From NCBI GenBank assembly GCA_024233575.1, contig JACKPN010000011.1, positions 1-56,545 on the forward strand: a stretch of DNA of 56,545 bases, written 5' to 3'. The notes under the pieces were generated by a model. The model saw only the letters and a program-made list of their open reading frames with translations, searched no databases and was not told where the DNA came from. This stretch comes from Chlamydiales bacterium. GTDB taxonomy: Bacteria > Chlamydiota > Chlamydiia > Chlamydiales > Criblamydiaceae. How positions within the stretch are numbered: the first letter of the stretch is position 1; every line of letters begins with the position of its first letter. Shown in pieces: positions 7,932 through 16,954 of this stretch. The translations under genes were made by a program, and so were the position numbers.

Positions 7932-9888
7932 CGGCCGTGTTCTGATCCTCGCCGGAGCAGGCAGCGGAAAAACACGCGTTCTCACCATGCGCATGGTCTA
8001 CCTTGTCGCCACCCTTGGCGTTCCTCCCGAATCTATCCTTGGGCTGACATTCACGAATAAAGCCGCTGCGGAGATGCGCAGCAGGATTGCCGGCATGGTC
8101 GATCGTGAGACAGCGAAGCGGATCACCCTTTGTACTTTCCATAGCTTCTGCATGAAAATTTTGAGGCAGGAGATCGACAAGCTCGGTTATACCCCTAATT
8201 TTACCCTTTATGATGAGAAAGATGTTTATCGTCTGGCAACAACAATCGCACGGGATATTTTAGGTATTGAAGGGGAGCTGCCTTCGTTGGCATCGTCGCT
8301 GGCGGCAATCGGAAGGGCGCGCAGCCAAGGGCTGAAGTCTGAGGAGATTTCCGGTATGGGATCAGAATGGTTTGATGGGTTCACTCAGCAACTCTATGAG
8401 CGGCTGCAACGAAGCCTCCGCGCCTACAATGCTGTTGATTTCGACTCGCTGCTTACGTTGACCGTCGATCTCTTTGAGAAATGTCCGGATGTCCTCGCTA
8501 AATATCAGAACCTTTATCGTTATGTCATGATCGACGAGTACCAAGATACCAATCCGATCCAGTATCGTCTTGCCGAGCTGTTGACCTCCAGCCATAACAA
8601 TCTTTGCGTCGTTGGTGATGATGATCAGTCTATCTATGGCTGGCGCGGCGCCGATGTGAAAAATATCCTACGCTTCTCCGATGCTGCTGTCATTAAACTG
8701 CAACAGAACTATCGTTCCACAAACAGTATCCTGACTGCAGCGAATGCTGTGATAAAAAATAATGAAGAGCGCCATGACAAACAGTTGTGGAGCGAGCGCG
8801 GCGATGGGATGCCGATAGAGTTGTTTCATGCACCGACAGAGCAGGAAGAGGCGCAGGCTGTCGTCTGCCGTATTGCTAAGCTCAAAGAATTGCATGCGTT
8901 GAAATGGAGCGATATCGCCATCTTATACCGCTCAAATGCCTTGTCGCGCAACTTCGAGACGGCGCTGATGCGCCATACCTGGCGTAAGCATGACCGCTGG
9001 GTAACGGGAATACCGTATCAAGTTTATGGAGGCGTTGAATTTTATGAGCGGCGTGAGGTGAAAGACCTTTTTGCTTACCTAAGAGTCATCGTCAACAGCA
9101 AAGATCAGGAAGCGCTATTGCGGGTCATCAATACGCCGCGAAGAGGGATCGGTGATAAAGCGCTAGGTGCATTAACGCAGTATAACCGCACCCATCATGT
9201 GGCTTTGTGGGAGGTGCTGGAACGTTTTGTCAACGATCAGATCCCTGAAGTTGCCGAACATATCAGTAGCCGTGCGAAGGATGGGATCCTCAACTTTCTC
9301 GCCACAATCCAAGCTGCGCGTCAACGTTTTGCCGAGGAACCTCTGCATGAAGCGATGCGCTGGCTTGTGGAGAGGATCGATTACAAGAAAGCGATCAAAG
9401 ACGAAGTTAAAAGCGACCAGATGCGCACCTTTAAATGGGAGAACGTTGAGGAGTTTGTTTCAGCTTTGGCAGATTTTGAAGAGCAATTTCTTGTTGATGA
9501 AGAGAGGCCGGCAACGCTGATAGACTACGTTACCAATAGTCCTCTGCGCAAAGATACGGACCATGGACAGAAAAATAAGGACGTCAACAGCGATCAGATG
9601 CATCTATTGACCTTTCATAGTGCTAAAGGCCTGGAGTTCAAAGCCTGTTTCCTTGTGGGTATGGAGGATCATATCATGCCGCATGAGAAAAGCCTCATGG
9701 AAACGGGTATCGAAGAAGAGAGGCGGTTGATGTATGTGGCGATAACACGGGCGATGCAGTTTCTTACCATCAGTATGGCGCGTCAACGCAAGAGGATGGG
9801 CAAGGAGTGTCCTAGCTTGCCGTCGCGCTTTTTACATGAGATTCCAAAAGAGCTACTGCGGATCACGCAGTGGCATGATGTGAAGTGA
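7861..9888 (+). CDS. uvrD: UvrD/Rep-family DNA helicase
   Basis: This is a superfamily 1A 3'-5' helicase of 675 residues with all motifs: Q-motif LNPEQKRAV, Walker A GAGSGKT, Ia TFTNKAA, II DEYQDTN, III VGDDDQSIYGWRGA, IV QNYRS, V TFHSAKGLEF, VI YVAITRA. It unwinds DNA in excision and mismatch repair or replication restart; length and sequence do not separate UvrD, PcrA and Rep. The ATG at 7861 is needed to include the Q-motif, so the long overlap with rnpA looks genuine. Confidence 0.92.
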   Translation: MTSTSQSQIDLLNPEQKRAVKTVDGRVLILAGAGSGKTRVLTMRMVYLVATLGVPPESILGLTFTNKAAAEMRSRIAGMVDRETAKRITLCTFHSFCMKILRQEIDKLGYTPNFTLYDEKDVYRLATTIARDILGIEGELPSLASSLAAIGRARSQGLKSEEISGMGSEWFDGFTQQLYERLQRSLRAYNAVDFDSLLTLTVDLFEKCPDVLAKYQNLYRYVMIDEYQDTNPIQYRLAELLTSSHNNLCVVGDDDQSIYGWRGADVKNILRFSDAAVIKLQQNYRSTNSILTAANAVIKNNEERHDKQLWSERGDGMPIELFHAPTEQEEAQAVVCRIAKLKELHALKWSDIAILYRSNALSRNFETALMRHTWRKHDRWVTGIPYQVYGGVEFYERREVKDLFAYLRVIVNSKDQEALLRVINTPRRGIGDKALGALTQYNRTHHVALWEVLERFVNDQIPEVAEHISSRAKDGILNFLATIQAARQRFAEEPLHEAMRWLVERIDYKKAIKDEVKSDQMRTFKWENVEEFVSALADFEEQFLVDEERPATLIDYVTNSPLRKDTDHGQKNKDVNSDQMHLLTFHSAKGLEFKACFLVGMEDHIMPHEKSLMETGIEEERRLMYVAITRAMQFLTISMARQRKRMGKECPSLPSRFLHEIPKELLRITQWHDVK

Positions 9889-9889
9889 T

Positions 9890-10888
9890 CTATTGATCTT
9901 CGATCGTCAAGATGAATGAAGCTAGGTCTTCTTTACGATCGTAGGGAGCAGCGGCATGTGCACTTTTGGCGTGCGCTAGCGCTTTGCCGCGTTCGGCGTG
10001 ATTCACGTATACCTGTGCGATCATCATCTCCAGACGCCAGACATTATCGCGGTCATTTTTGTTGAATTTCTGCAAATAGTCTTCCAGAGGCCTTACTGCC
10101 TCTGCAACCGTCGTTTCTTTGTTCTCTAGCTGATCAAGGCTGTGATCGAAATCGATGCATGCCACCTGATAATGACAGAAATGAGTGTTGTCCGGATCGT
10201 CGGCAAGAATCTGCTCTTTGAGTTTTTTAGCTTCGGCGTTGCTTAGCTTGCCCTCATTGCCTAGGTGACGATAACGCTCGATCTGAAAAAATGTCGCTCT
10301 GTCTGTTTTCATACCCGCTTTAACGATGCGCTGCGCATCGTCTTTCAATCCAAACTCTTTAGCTTGGCGGTACAAGTGTTTCAGCTCTGTACTGGAGAGC
10401 GCGTCGCTCCCCAGTGTTTTCATTTTTTGTCTGTATGCCGAATAGTCCTGGACGATTTTTGATAGATGCTCAGCATAGCTGGCTCCGCCCCCCGCGCGGT
10501 ATCCTGTGACGCCGATCTGCTTTCCGTTTGCATCTAGAATGATGATAGTAGGAAAGCTACGCACGTCATACTGGTTTTGCAGCTTGGCATTCTGCTCGGC
10601 TAAGGCAGAATTTTGCTGTGTTTTCATCGGGTAATCCAGTTTGACAAAGATGAACTTGTCACCGGCGCCTTTGGCGAAAGCATCGGTGTCGAGAGCTTCA
10701 GACTCAAGCTTTTTGCACCACCCGCACCAGTCGGAACCAGTAAAGAACAAGACGATTGGCTTGTTGGTTTCTTTTGCTTTTTTCAGAGCGGCATCATGGT
10801 TGGTCGTCCAACTCACCGATGCTGCGCTTAAGCTGCTTCCTGCAAAAGCAAATAGCAGGACAGCCATCATGAAAATATTTTTTCTCAT
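9890..10888 (-). CDS. Secreted thioredoxin-like protein (CGWC), chlamydial PDI-like
   Basis: A signal peptide (MRKNIFMMAVLLFAFAGSSLSA) is followed by a thioredoxin fold with WCGWC, a cis-proline region (VRSFPTIIILDANG) and about 170 helical residues of unknown role. It should act on disulfides in the periplasm, relevant to the cysteine-crosslinked chlamydial envelope. The same kind of gene lies beside rnpA in Chlamydia as I recall. The frame extends to a TTG at 10906, but ATG 10888 has AGGAAGGG five bases upstream and begins the signal peptide directly. It converges with uvrD, 1 base apart. Confidence 0.8.
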   Translation of the reverse strand: MRKNIFMMAVLLFAFAGSSLSAASVSWTTNHDAALKKAKETNKPIVLFFTGSDWCGWCKKLESEALDTDAFAKGAGDKFIFVKLDYPMKTQQNSALAEQNAKLQNQYDVRSFPTIIILDANGKQIGVTGYRAGGGASYAEHLSKIVQDYSAYRQKMKTLGSDALSSTELKHLYRQAKEFGLKDDAQRIVKAGMKTDRATFFQIERYRHLGNEGKLSNAEAKKLKEQILADDPDNTHFCHYQVACIDFDHSLDQLENKETTVAEAVRPLEDYLQKFNKNDRDNVWRLEMMIAQVYVNHAERGKALAHAKSAHAAAPYDRKEDLASFILTIEDQ

Positions 10889-10990
10889 TCTACCCTTCCT
10901 AGTCAAAGTTAAGGATTCTTATGTACATTACCCCATTGCTGACTAATAGTTAAAAGAAATTTTCGGCTAGAATCCATTCGAACAAGCGTT

Positions 10991-10996
10991 TATAAT
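10991..10996 (+). promoter_or_regulatory. TATAAT -10 element 8 bases before the DTW gene
   Basis: A consensus TATAAT ends 8 bases before the ATG at 11005, with no Shine-Dalgarno between them. If used, the transcript would be leaderless or nearly so. The -35 is not convincing. Confidence 0.35.
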
Positions 10997-11004
10997 GCCT
11001 CCTT

Positions 11005-11463
11005 ATGTACGACTATCCTAAAACAATCGTGCTACGGCACCAAAAAGAAAATTTAAAAAAGTGCAGCTTGCGCGGACTTGAGAATCGTGAGGATTTTCTG
11101 TTCTTCAAATATCCTCGTGCAACGCTGCCGGATTTGACGGGATATATTCTTTTGGATCTCTACGCGCCGCCGTTGTCTGAGGCTGATAGCGATCGCGGTC
11201 TCTTTGTTCTGGATGGAACATGGCGCTATGCTGAGAGAATGGCATCGTCTGTTGATACGACCGTCATGGTTCGGCGGAGCATTCCTGCCGGAATCAAGAC
11301 GGCATATCCTCGCCGCCAGGAAGATTGCTCCGATCCCGAACGGGGATTGGCTTCCGTCGAGGCGATCTATATGGCATATCTACTACTTGGTCGCGATGCG
11401 TCCGGTTTAATGGATAATTATCACTGGCGTGATAAGTTTCTGGAAATCAATAATCTGATGTAG
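11005..11463 (+). CDS. DTW/Tsr3-superfamily protein, possible aminocarboxypropyltransferase
   Basis: The 152 residues show the superfamily core: a hydrophobic strand leading to LFVLDGTWRYAERM, then a Tyr/Arg-rich segment (TAYPRRQEDCSDPERGLAS) and VEAIYMAYLLLGR. DTW proteins (TapT/YfiP) and Tsr3 transfer the 3-amino-3-carboxypropyl group of SAM to uridines in tRNA or rRNA. This protein is short and lacks zinc-ribbon cysteines. The superfamily call is firm; the substrate is unknown. Confidence 0.6.
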   Translation: MYDYPKTIVLRHQKENLKKCSLRGLENREDFLFFKYPRATLPDLTGYILLDLYAPPLSEADSDRGLFVLDGTWRYAERMASSVDTTVMVRRSIPAGIKTAYPRRQEDCSDPERGLASVEAIYMAYLLLGRDASGLMDNYHWRDKFLEINNLM

Positions 11464-11516
11464 GCACTTCTACTCTGTTCTTCTTTTAATATCTCAGATT
11501 TGCGATATCGGTACTT

Positions 11517-12812
11517 ATGGAGTATGTCGTTTTTTTCGAAGATATCCTCTGGGGTCTTCTTGGAGTGCCGATCATTGTTGGCTTAGGACTTTTCTTTACC
11601 TGGCGGTCGCGCGTTGTCCAGGTTAGGAAATTTCCTGCTATATGCCGAGAGTTTATCGGCTTTCTTAGCTATCGCGAAGAAGGGCATGGCGTTCATCCCC
11701 TGAAGGCATTTTTCGCCTGCGTAGGCGGGTGTATCGGTATTGGCAACATCGTGGCGGTATGTACAGCCGTGCAGATCGGTGGACCGGGCGCCTTGTTTTG
11801 GCTTTGGGTGACAGCATTTCTTGGGATGATGCTTAAATATGCTGAAGTTTTTTTGGGCATCCGTTACCGGGAGCTGCTGCCTTCAGGCGAATACCATGGC
11901 GGACCGATGTACTTCTTGCGTCCTCTTTTCCGTACACCCGCCGTCCCTAGGGCGGTAGCGCTGCTTCTCTGCATATATGGTGTGGAGATCTACCAATTTC
12001 GCGTGGTTACGCAAAGCATTGTCGTCAACTGGGAGATGAATGAATTTCTGGTGATAGGCCTGCTGCTGGGGATGGTGCTTTTTGCAAGTTTGGGCGGCGT
12101 CAGCAGGGTCGGCAGCATTTCTAGCGCGATCATTCCACTGTTTGTGATTATATATGTATCGATGGGTATGTGGGTGCTGTTCGGCAATTATCATGTGATA
12201 CCGGCTGTGTTGGGGGATGTGTTCATCGGAGCGTTTACAGGTCAAGGCGCTGTGGGCGGCGCCGTTGGCAGCGCGCTGATGGTGACACTGTCTCAAGGAG
12301 TACGGCGCGGGGCCTACACCGGCGATGTGGGCATCGGTTATGCTTCGGTAATCCATAGCGAGTCTTCCGAGGTAGTTCCGCAGCGGCAGGCTGCGCTGGT
12401 CATTATGGACATGTTCCTTGATACTTTTGTCGTCTGTACCATGACATTGATGATGGTATTAGTAACAGGGGTATGGAAGCAGCCGTTGGAAGCAGGGCAG
12501 CTTATACAGGCGGCACTTGCGCAATACTTTCCCTATATGCACTTTTTCATGCCGTTTTTCCTTTTCCTTCTAGGGTATTCGACGATAAACGCCTATTTTA
12601 TTGTTGGTGTGCGCTGCGCTGAGTATCTCTCAAAAGAGTGGGGACGTTGTGCGTTTTATCTATATGCTGTAGCGGTGCTGATCCTGTTCTCTTTCGCCAA
12701 CCAGACAACAACATTGCATGTGATGGCGATTGTTGGGGGACTGCTATTGTTAATCAATAGTTATGGGATTGTCCGTCATCGTAAAGAGGTCGATTTCTCT
12801 ATTGATTTATGA
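11517..12812 (+). CDS. AGCS-family sodium:alanine/glycine symporter
   Basis: This membrane protein has about 11 hydrophobic segments. It carries the AGCS hallmarks CVGGCIGIGNIVAV and GGPGALFWLWVTAFLGMMLKYAE, followed by the EYHGGPMYFL motif. It should import alanine or glycine with sodium. Chlamydiae carry such a permease as a single gene. Its 3' end overlaps the convergent PfkB gene by 37 bases. The start at 11517 lacks a strong ribosome binding site. Confidence 0.88.
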   Translation: MEYVVFFEDILWGLLGVPIIVGLGLFFTWRSRVVQVRKFPAICREFIGFLSYREEGHGVHPLKAFFACVGGCIGIGNIVAVCTAVQIGGPGALFWLWVTAFLGMMLKYAEVFLGIRYRELLPSGEYHGGPMYFLRPLFRTPAVPRAVALLLCIYGVEIYQFRVVTQSIVVNWEMNEFLVIGLLLGMVLFASLGGVSRVGSISSAIIPLFVIIYVSMGMWVLFGNYHVIPAVLGDVFIGAFTGQGAVGGAVGSALMVTLSQGVRRGAYTGDVGIGYASVIHSESSEVVPQRQAALVIMDMFLDTFVVCTMTLMMVLVTGVWKQPLEAGQLIQAALAQYFPYMHFFMPFFLFLLGYSTINAYFIVGVRCAEYLSKEWGRCAFYLYAVAVLILFSFANQTTTLHVMAIVGGLLLLINSYGIVRHRKEVDFSIDL

Positions 12813-13768
12813 ATCTTCTCCCAGACAACCGGCGGAATTTCCGTTCCGAGAACTTCAACAACGGCGGCGCCAGTAAGGGCTCCATACCGTGCGCACTCTT
12901 CCAAGGAATGCCCTTGCAGATAGCCATGTAGAAAGCCGGCGGCAAAAAGGTCTCCTGCACCGGTGGTATCAATAGGGTGTGCGGGGAATGCCGGGCCGTG
13001 GATGAGCTCATTGCCGCGCCCTACCCAGCAGCCGTCGGCGCCGAAGAGAACGACTGCAGTCTTGCAGATGTCTTTTAGCACACTGCATCCGCGTTCGGGA
13101 GGGAGGCCGGTTAGCGCCCAGGTTTCATCAGCGTTGGCGATGACTACATCGACATATCCGTAAAGAAGAGAGATGATGCGGTCATGGAACTGTTTGACCA
13201 ATTCGTAGCTGGCAAGATCGATCGAAACCATCGCGCCGGCATCTTTCGCCATTTCTGCTGCACGTTCGACAAGATCGCCATAAAAAAGGCTGTACCCTTC
13301 AATATGTACGAGGCGTGTACCTTGAAAAATTCCAGGATCAAGGTCTTCAGTGACAACTTCAGTTCCCGAACCCAAAAAGGTGCGCATGGTGCGTTCGCCG
13401 TCAGGGGTGACAAGGCAGGCGACTTGTCCTGTAGGTGTCGCTGTAGTCTTGTATAGAGAAACAATGCCAAGGTCTGTTGCTGATTCAAGAAAATAAGCGC
13501 CCATAGGGTCGCGGCCGATCTTGCCGAAAAGTGCGCACGACCGGCCGAAATGCGCAAGTCCTTTGATGGTATTAGCGGCGCTGCCGCCGATGCTGCGCGT
13601 CGCATCGCCGCCGGCAGTGTTGAGAATATGGGAAAGGGTGTCATAATCGACAACGACCATGCCGCCTTTTCCTCCGTTGATCGTATCAAGGAAAGATTCT
13701 TCTACGCGGATAATATGGTCAACAAAAGGGGCGGCAATACCAAGAATATCGTAATGTTTTGTTCTCAT
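12776..13768 (-). CDS. PfkB-family sugar/nucleoside kinase (adenosine kinase-like)
   Basis: The 330 residues carry both PfkB signatures: GGSAANTIKGLAHFG with GKIGRDPMG early, and DTTGAGDLFAAGFLHG near the C-terminus. The N-terminal layout (long loop DTLSHILNTAGGD) matches the adenosine-kinase/ribokinase-like subgroup annotated in many bacteria. The phosphoryl acceptor cannot be assigned. Its ATG overlaps the stop of the pgsA-like gene (ATGA), so the two form an operon. Confidence 0.82.
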   Translation of the reverse strand: MRTKHYDILGIAAPFVDHIIRVEESFLDTINGGKGGMVVVDYDTLSHILNTAGGDATRSIGGSAANTIKGLAHFGRSCALFGKIGRDPMGAYFLESATDLGIVSLYKTTATPTGQVACLVTPDGERTMRTFLGSGTEVVTEDLDPGIFQGTRLVHIEGYSLFYGDLVERAAEMAKDAGAMVSIDLASYELVKQFHDRIISLLYGYVDVVIANADETWALTGLPPERGCSVLKDICKTAVVLFGADGCWVGRGNELIHGPAFPAHPIDTTGAGDLFAAGFLHGYLQGHSLEECARYGALTGAAVVEVLGTEIPPVVWEKIHKSIEKSTSLR

Positions 13769-14373
13769 GAAGGACTCCCATCTTTTGGCAAGGTGAGCAG
13801 GCGGGCGACATATTGTTTATTGGCGATGACATAGTCGATAGCGGAAAAAATGGTGTAGATTGCAGCGATCGATACCGCCCATGTGGCGATGCTGTTGAGG
13901 GTGGCTTGCGATAGATAGCCCAAGGAGTGGGGGATCATCGCTAGCAGGATAATGTAAGCTGCGATAGCCTGGATGACAGCTTTGAGCTTGCCGCTAGGGC
14001 GCGCCGCCAATGCAAAACCCTTTAATGCGCAGATGGTGCGCAAGGTGCTGACCATGGAATCGCGGTAGATGAAAATGAAGATCAGGAGGATTGAGAGGTT
14101 GACAGGAGGCAAAGTGAAGGTAAGGAAAACAGAGATTCTGGCAATACTATCTGCCATAGGGTCGAGAATCTTTCCTAAATCGGTAACTTGGTTGTATTTA
14201 CGTGCGAAATATCCATCAAAAGCGTCAGAAAGCTCGGATACGGAGATCAAAAATAGCAGGACGTACGGGAGCATGATGCTGCTGATTCCCAGGGTTTCAT
14301 GCACCATGTAAACCAAAAGAAAGATCGGGCAGATGAAGATGCGGATAAAGGTAAAATAATGGGCAATGCTCAC
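13765..14373 (-). CDS. pgsA: CDP-alcohol phosphatidyltransferase, PgsA-like
   Basis: This is an integral membrane enzyme with the complete CDP-alcohol motif DG-x2-AR-x8-G-x3-D-x3-D (DAFDGYFARKYNQVTDLGKI then LDPMAD). It most likely makes phosphatidylglycerophosphate from CDP-diacylglycerol and glycerol-3-phosphate. The frame extends to a TTG at 14385, but the GTG at 14373 has TGGAGG at ideal spacing and is chosen (202 residues). A pgsA gene also lies a little upstream of the rplY-ispE cluster in Chlamydia as I remember it, which supports the name. Confidence 0.78.
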   Translation of the reverse strand: MSIAHYFTFIRIFICPIFLLVYMVHETLGISSIMLPYVLLFLISVSELSDAFDGYFARKYNQVTDLGKILDPMADSIARISVFLTFTLPPVNLSILLIFIFIYRDSMVSTLRTICALKGFALAARPSGKLKAVIQAIAAYIILLAMIPHSLGYLSQATLNSIATWAVSIAAIYTIFSAIDYVIANKQYVARLLTLPKDGSPS

Positions 14374-14482
14374 CGGGTCCTCCAAAAATTAAATATTCAA
14401 GGATACAGCATGCTCAACGAAAGGAAAAGTAAAAAGTTTTGACAATCAACTCTTTTATTTAAAATCAAATTTCACTTGTTGC

Positions 14483-14511
14483 TTGCAATAAAATCATGTT
14501 CTGGGCATACT
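14483..14511 (+). promoter_or_regulatory. Promoter for tRNA-Gln (and prs)
   Basis: TTGCAA (14483-14488) and CATACT (14506-14511) are spaced 17 bases apart, about 23 bases before the tRNA 5' end. Confidence 0.55.
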
Positions 14512-14534
14512 TTTGTCATCGAAACCGCCTTTGA

Positions 14535-14606
14535 TGGGGTGTAGCCAAGCGGTAAGGCACCGGTTTTTGGTACCGGCATGCGTAGGTTCGAATCCTGCCA
14601 CCCCAA
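14535..14606 (+). tRNA. tRNA-Gln (anticodon TTG)
   Basis: The 72-base cloverleaf has acceptor arms TGGGGTG / CACCCCA plus discriminator A. The anticodon stem is CCGGT / ACCGG around the loop TTTTGGT, giving anticodon TTG, and the T-loop is GGTTCGAATCC. The 5' U is typical of tRNA-Gln. CCA is not encoded. The prs gene begins about 20 bases downstream, so both may share one transcript. Confidence 0.95.
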
Positions 14607-14625
14607 ACTGAAACGATAATGCGTG

Positions 14626-15609
14626 ATGAGTATGTGTGCAGCTGAAGCGGAAGAAAAGTCCCTCTTAGTCACCGGAACATCGCATCCGGCCTTAGCGAAA
14701 GAGGTGGCTGATTTCCTAGAGATCGAACTGAGTCAGGTTGACTTATTTAAGTTTCCTGATAAGGAGATCGCTCTTCAGGTAATGGAGAATGTTCGCGGTA
14801 GAGATGTGTTTGTTCTGCAAACAATCGCCCTTGAACCGAATGATTACCTGATGGAGTTGTTGATCTTGGTCGATGCGCTAAAGCGCGCATCAGCTAAAAG
14901 CATCAATGCCGTTATTCCCTATTTTGGGTATAGCCGCCAGGACCGTAAAGATCGTCCTCGCGTGCCGATTACGGCCAAGCTGGTCGCTAACATGCTGGTA
15001 ACAGCAGGTGTCGACAGAGTGCTTACAATGGAGCTGCACGCAGACCAAATACAAGGTTTTTTTGACATCCCTGTCGACAATCTCTACGCCAGGCCTTTGC
15101 TGGCCGAAGCATTAAAAGAGATGCTCGACCTCGACAACTGCGTTTGTGTCGCTCCCGATGCAGGAAGCGTGAAGTTGGTGAGAAATTACGCAGCACACCT
15201 CGGTGTCGAGGAGTGCGCCGTCTTGGATAAGCAACGCTTAAGCGCCGAGCAAGTCGAGGTGGTCACCGTAATCGGCGATGTCAAAGGGAAAGATGTACTT
15301 CTCGCTGACGATATGTGTTCCACAGCAGGAACCTTAGTGTCAGCAGCGAAAGCATGCCGAGAGAAGGGCGCGAAAAATATTTTCGTCGCTATTACTCATG
15401 GCCTCTTTGTAGGCGATGCAGTAGATAAAATTGAGAACAGCCCAATTGAACTGTTAGTTACATCGAACACGATCCCATACACGGACAGGCTAAAGGGATC
15501 ATCGAAAATCAAACATGTGTCTGTCGCCTCTCTCTTCGGCAAAGCAATTAATTGCATCAACTTAAAGAAGTCCATCTCTTCTCTATACGAGATCAAGTGC
15601 AGCCTATAA
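14626..15609 (+). CDS. prs: Ribose-phosphate pyrophosphokinase
   Basis: This enzyme makes PRPP from ribose-5-phosphate and ATP. The ATP/ribose motif FGYSRQDRKDRPR, the metal-binding helix ELHADQIQGFFDIPVDNLYA, DAGSVKLVRNYA and the PRPP loop LLADDMCSTAGTL (usually DDmiDTagT) are all present, so the protein should be active. The loop Cys-Ser in place of Ile-Asp is a variant. Starts at 14623 (GTG), 14626 or 14632 are possible; none has a good Shine-Dalgarno. Environmental chlamydiae have more nucleotide metabolism than Chlamydia, which fits. Confidence 0.9.
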   Translation: MSMCAAEAEEKSLLVTGTSHPALAKEVADFLEIELSQVDLFKFPDKEIALQVMENVRGRDVFVLQTIALEPNDYLMELLILVDALKRASAKSINAVIPYFGYSRQDRKDRPRVPITAKLVANMLVTAGVDRVLTMELHADQIQGFFDIPVDNLYARPLLAEALKEMLDLDNCVCVAPDAGSVKLVRNYAAHLGVEECAVLDKQRLSAEQVEVVTVIGDVKGKDVLLADDMCSTAGTLVSAAKACREKGAKNIFVAITHGLFVGDAVDKIENSPIELLVTSNTIPYTDRLKGSSKIKHVSVASLFGKAINCINLKKSISSLYEIKCSL

Positions 15610-15685
15610 TAAGGTGTATCTGTTCAGCGGTGAAATGCCGTATTTCAGATCCATCAAGGTTGTAAAATTAAATAAAAGAAGATCC

Positions 15686-15701
15686 CGATGCACATGCATC
15701 G
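15686..15701 (+). promoter_or_regulatory. Short palindrome in the rplY leader
   Basis: CGATGCA-CA-TGCATCG forms a perfect 7-bp inverted repeat with a 2-base centre, 10 bases before the TTTGGAGG binding site of rplY. The tiny loop argues for a DNA operator rather than an RNA hairpin. Function is unknown. Confidence 0.3.
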
Positions 15702-15720
15702 CATATGATTTGGAGGAATC

Positions 15721-16281
15721 ATGAAACTGACTGTTTCAAAAAGAGCTGCAGACAAGAAAAGCGATTCTAAACGTCTGCGCCGTGAAGGGAAGATCCCTGC
15801 TGTAGTTTATAACCGTGGAAATGATAGCGAGTCCATCGCTGTCGACGCCAACGCTTTTATGTCAGCGCTGCGCAACATCACTAAAGGGCGTCTTGCAACC
15901 ACACAATTTGCCCTCGTTGACGCTGATGGAAAAGAGCGTAAAGCAATCGTTAAAGAGATCCAATACCACCCGACAACATATGATGTGTTGCACTTGGATT
16001 TTGAAGAGCTGAAAGCCGGCGAACGTATTAACGTAAAAGTGCCGATCGAGTTTAACGGCGTCGTTGACTGTATTGGTATCAAGCTGGGCGGCGTTTTACG
16101 ACAAGTCATCCGCAGCGTCCTCGTTGAGTGCAATGCAGAAAATATCCCAGAGGCATTTACTCTCAATGTTGCCAAGATGAGTATGGGTGAGACGCTGCGT
16201 CTCAGCGATATCGAGATGGCAGAAACTATCCGTCCACGCGCTAATATGAACGAAGTGGCTGTTGCCATCGTAAAACGTTAA
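15721..16281 (+). CDS. rplY: 50S ribosomal protein L25/Ctc family
   Basis: This is the long (CTC/TL5) form: an N-terminal L25 domain binding 5S rRNA (SKRLRREGKIPAVVYNRG) followed by a C-terminal beta domain (VKVPIEFNG...GVLRQVIRSVLVECNAENIP). TTTGGAGGAATC precedes the ATG. It heads the rplY-pth-rpsF-rpsR-rplI-ispE cluster, whose order is shared with Chlamydia. Confidence 0.93.
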   Translation: MKLTVSKRAADKKSDSKRLRREGKIPAVVYNRGNDSESIAVDANAFMSALRNITKGRLATTQFALVDADGKERKAIVKEIQYHPTTYDVLHLDFEELKAGERINVKVPIEFNGVVDCIGIKLGGVLRQVIRSVLVECNAENIPEAFTLNVAKMSMGETLRLSDIEMAETIRPRANMNEVAVAIVKR

Positions 16282-16297
16282 CGAGTAAAAGGGGCAC

Positions 16298-16954
16298 GTG
16301 GTAGAGAGCGATAAAGAATTTCTCATCGTCGGCCTGGGAAATCCGGGAAAAGAATATGAGAACACACGCCATAACCTTGGCGACATTGTCGTGCGTGCCT
16401 TTGCCTCTCAGAGAGGCTGGACATTTAAAGATGAAAAACGGTTTCAGGGACTCGTCGCTCGCGGACAGATAGGAGATGTCAAAGTACATCTACTTCTGCC
16501 GACAACATACATGAACGAGTCGGGCCGTTCGGTGAGGAAGTACATCAATTTTTATCGCTTCCGCACCGGCCAGGTGATTGTTGCCACCGATGATGTCGAT
16601 CTTCCCTATGGACAATTACGACTTAGGGAATCGGGATCTGCAGGCGGCCACAATGGATTGAAAAGCATTCAGCAGCACCTGGGGACACAACATTACACGC
16701 GCCTTCGTTTGGGCGTAGGACAAAAAAACGAGGGGCAGGAAATGACCTCTCATGTGCTAGGGCGCTTCTCTGCCGAAGAGAAACAGCAGCTGCCGGAAAT
16801 CCTCCAGCAAGGGACAGAGGTGCTGCTCAGACTTCTCAAGGAAGAAGTGCCACGTGTGATGAATGACGTGAACCGCAAGTTAAATAAAAAAAGAGACCCG
16901 GAGCAACAGGGTCGGGAGACAAAAGATGAACAAAGAGAAACAAAACCTTTATGA
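16298..16954 (+). CDS. pth: Peptidyl-tRNA hydrolase
   Basis: This enzyme recycles peptidyl-tRNA released from stalled ribosomes. Motifs visible are GLGNPGKEYENTRHNLG with the catalytic His, TTYMNESG, and DDVDLPYGQLRLRESGSAGG followed by HNGLKSI. The GTG start is preceded by AAAAGGGG. A charged C-terminal tail of about 30 residues goes beyond the usual length and overlaps the rpsF start by 29 bases, which suggests translational coupling. Confidence 0.92.
   Translation: MVESDKEFLIVGLGNPGKEYENTRHNLGDIVVRAFASQRGWTFKDEKRFQGLVARGQIGDVKVHLLLPTTYMNESGRSVRKYINFYRFRTGQVIVATDDVDLPYGQLRLRESGSAGGHNGLKSIQQHLGTQHYTRLRLGVGQKNEGQEMTSHVLGRFSAEEKQQLPEILQQGTEVLLRLLKEEVPRVMNDVNRKLNKKRDPEQQGRETKDEQRETKPL

Noticed and set aside
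12776..12812. Convergent overlap of the symporter and PfkB genes as a frameshift sign
   Set aside because: Both proteins end normally; short convergent overlaps recur in this window (ispE/TPR, VOC-like/FAD oxidase).
14535..14606. tRNA-Gln as an integration site
   Set aside because: No integrase and no repeated tRNA 3' end were seen; the downstream genes are conserved core genes.
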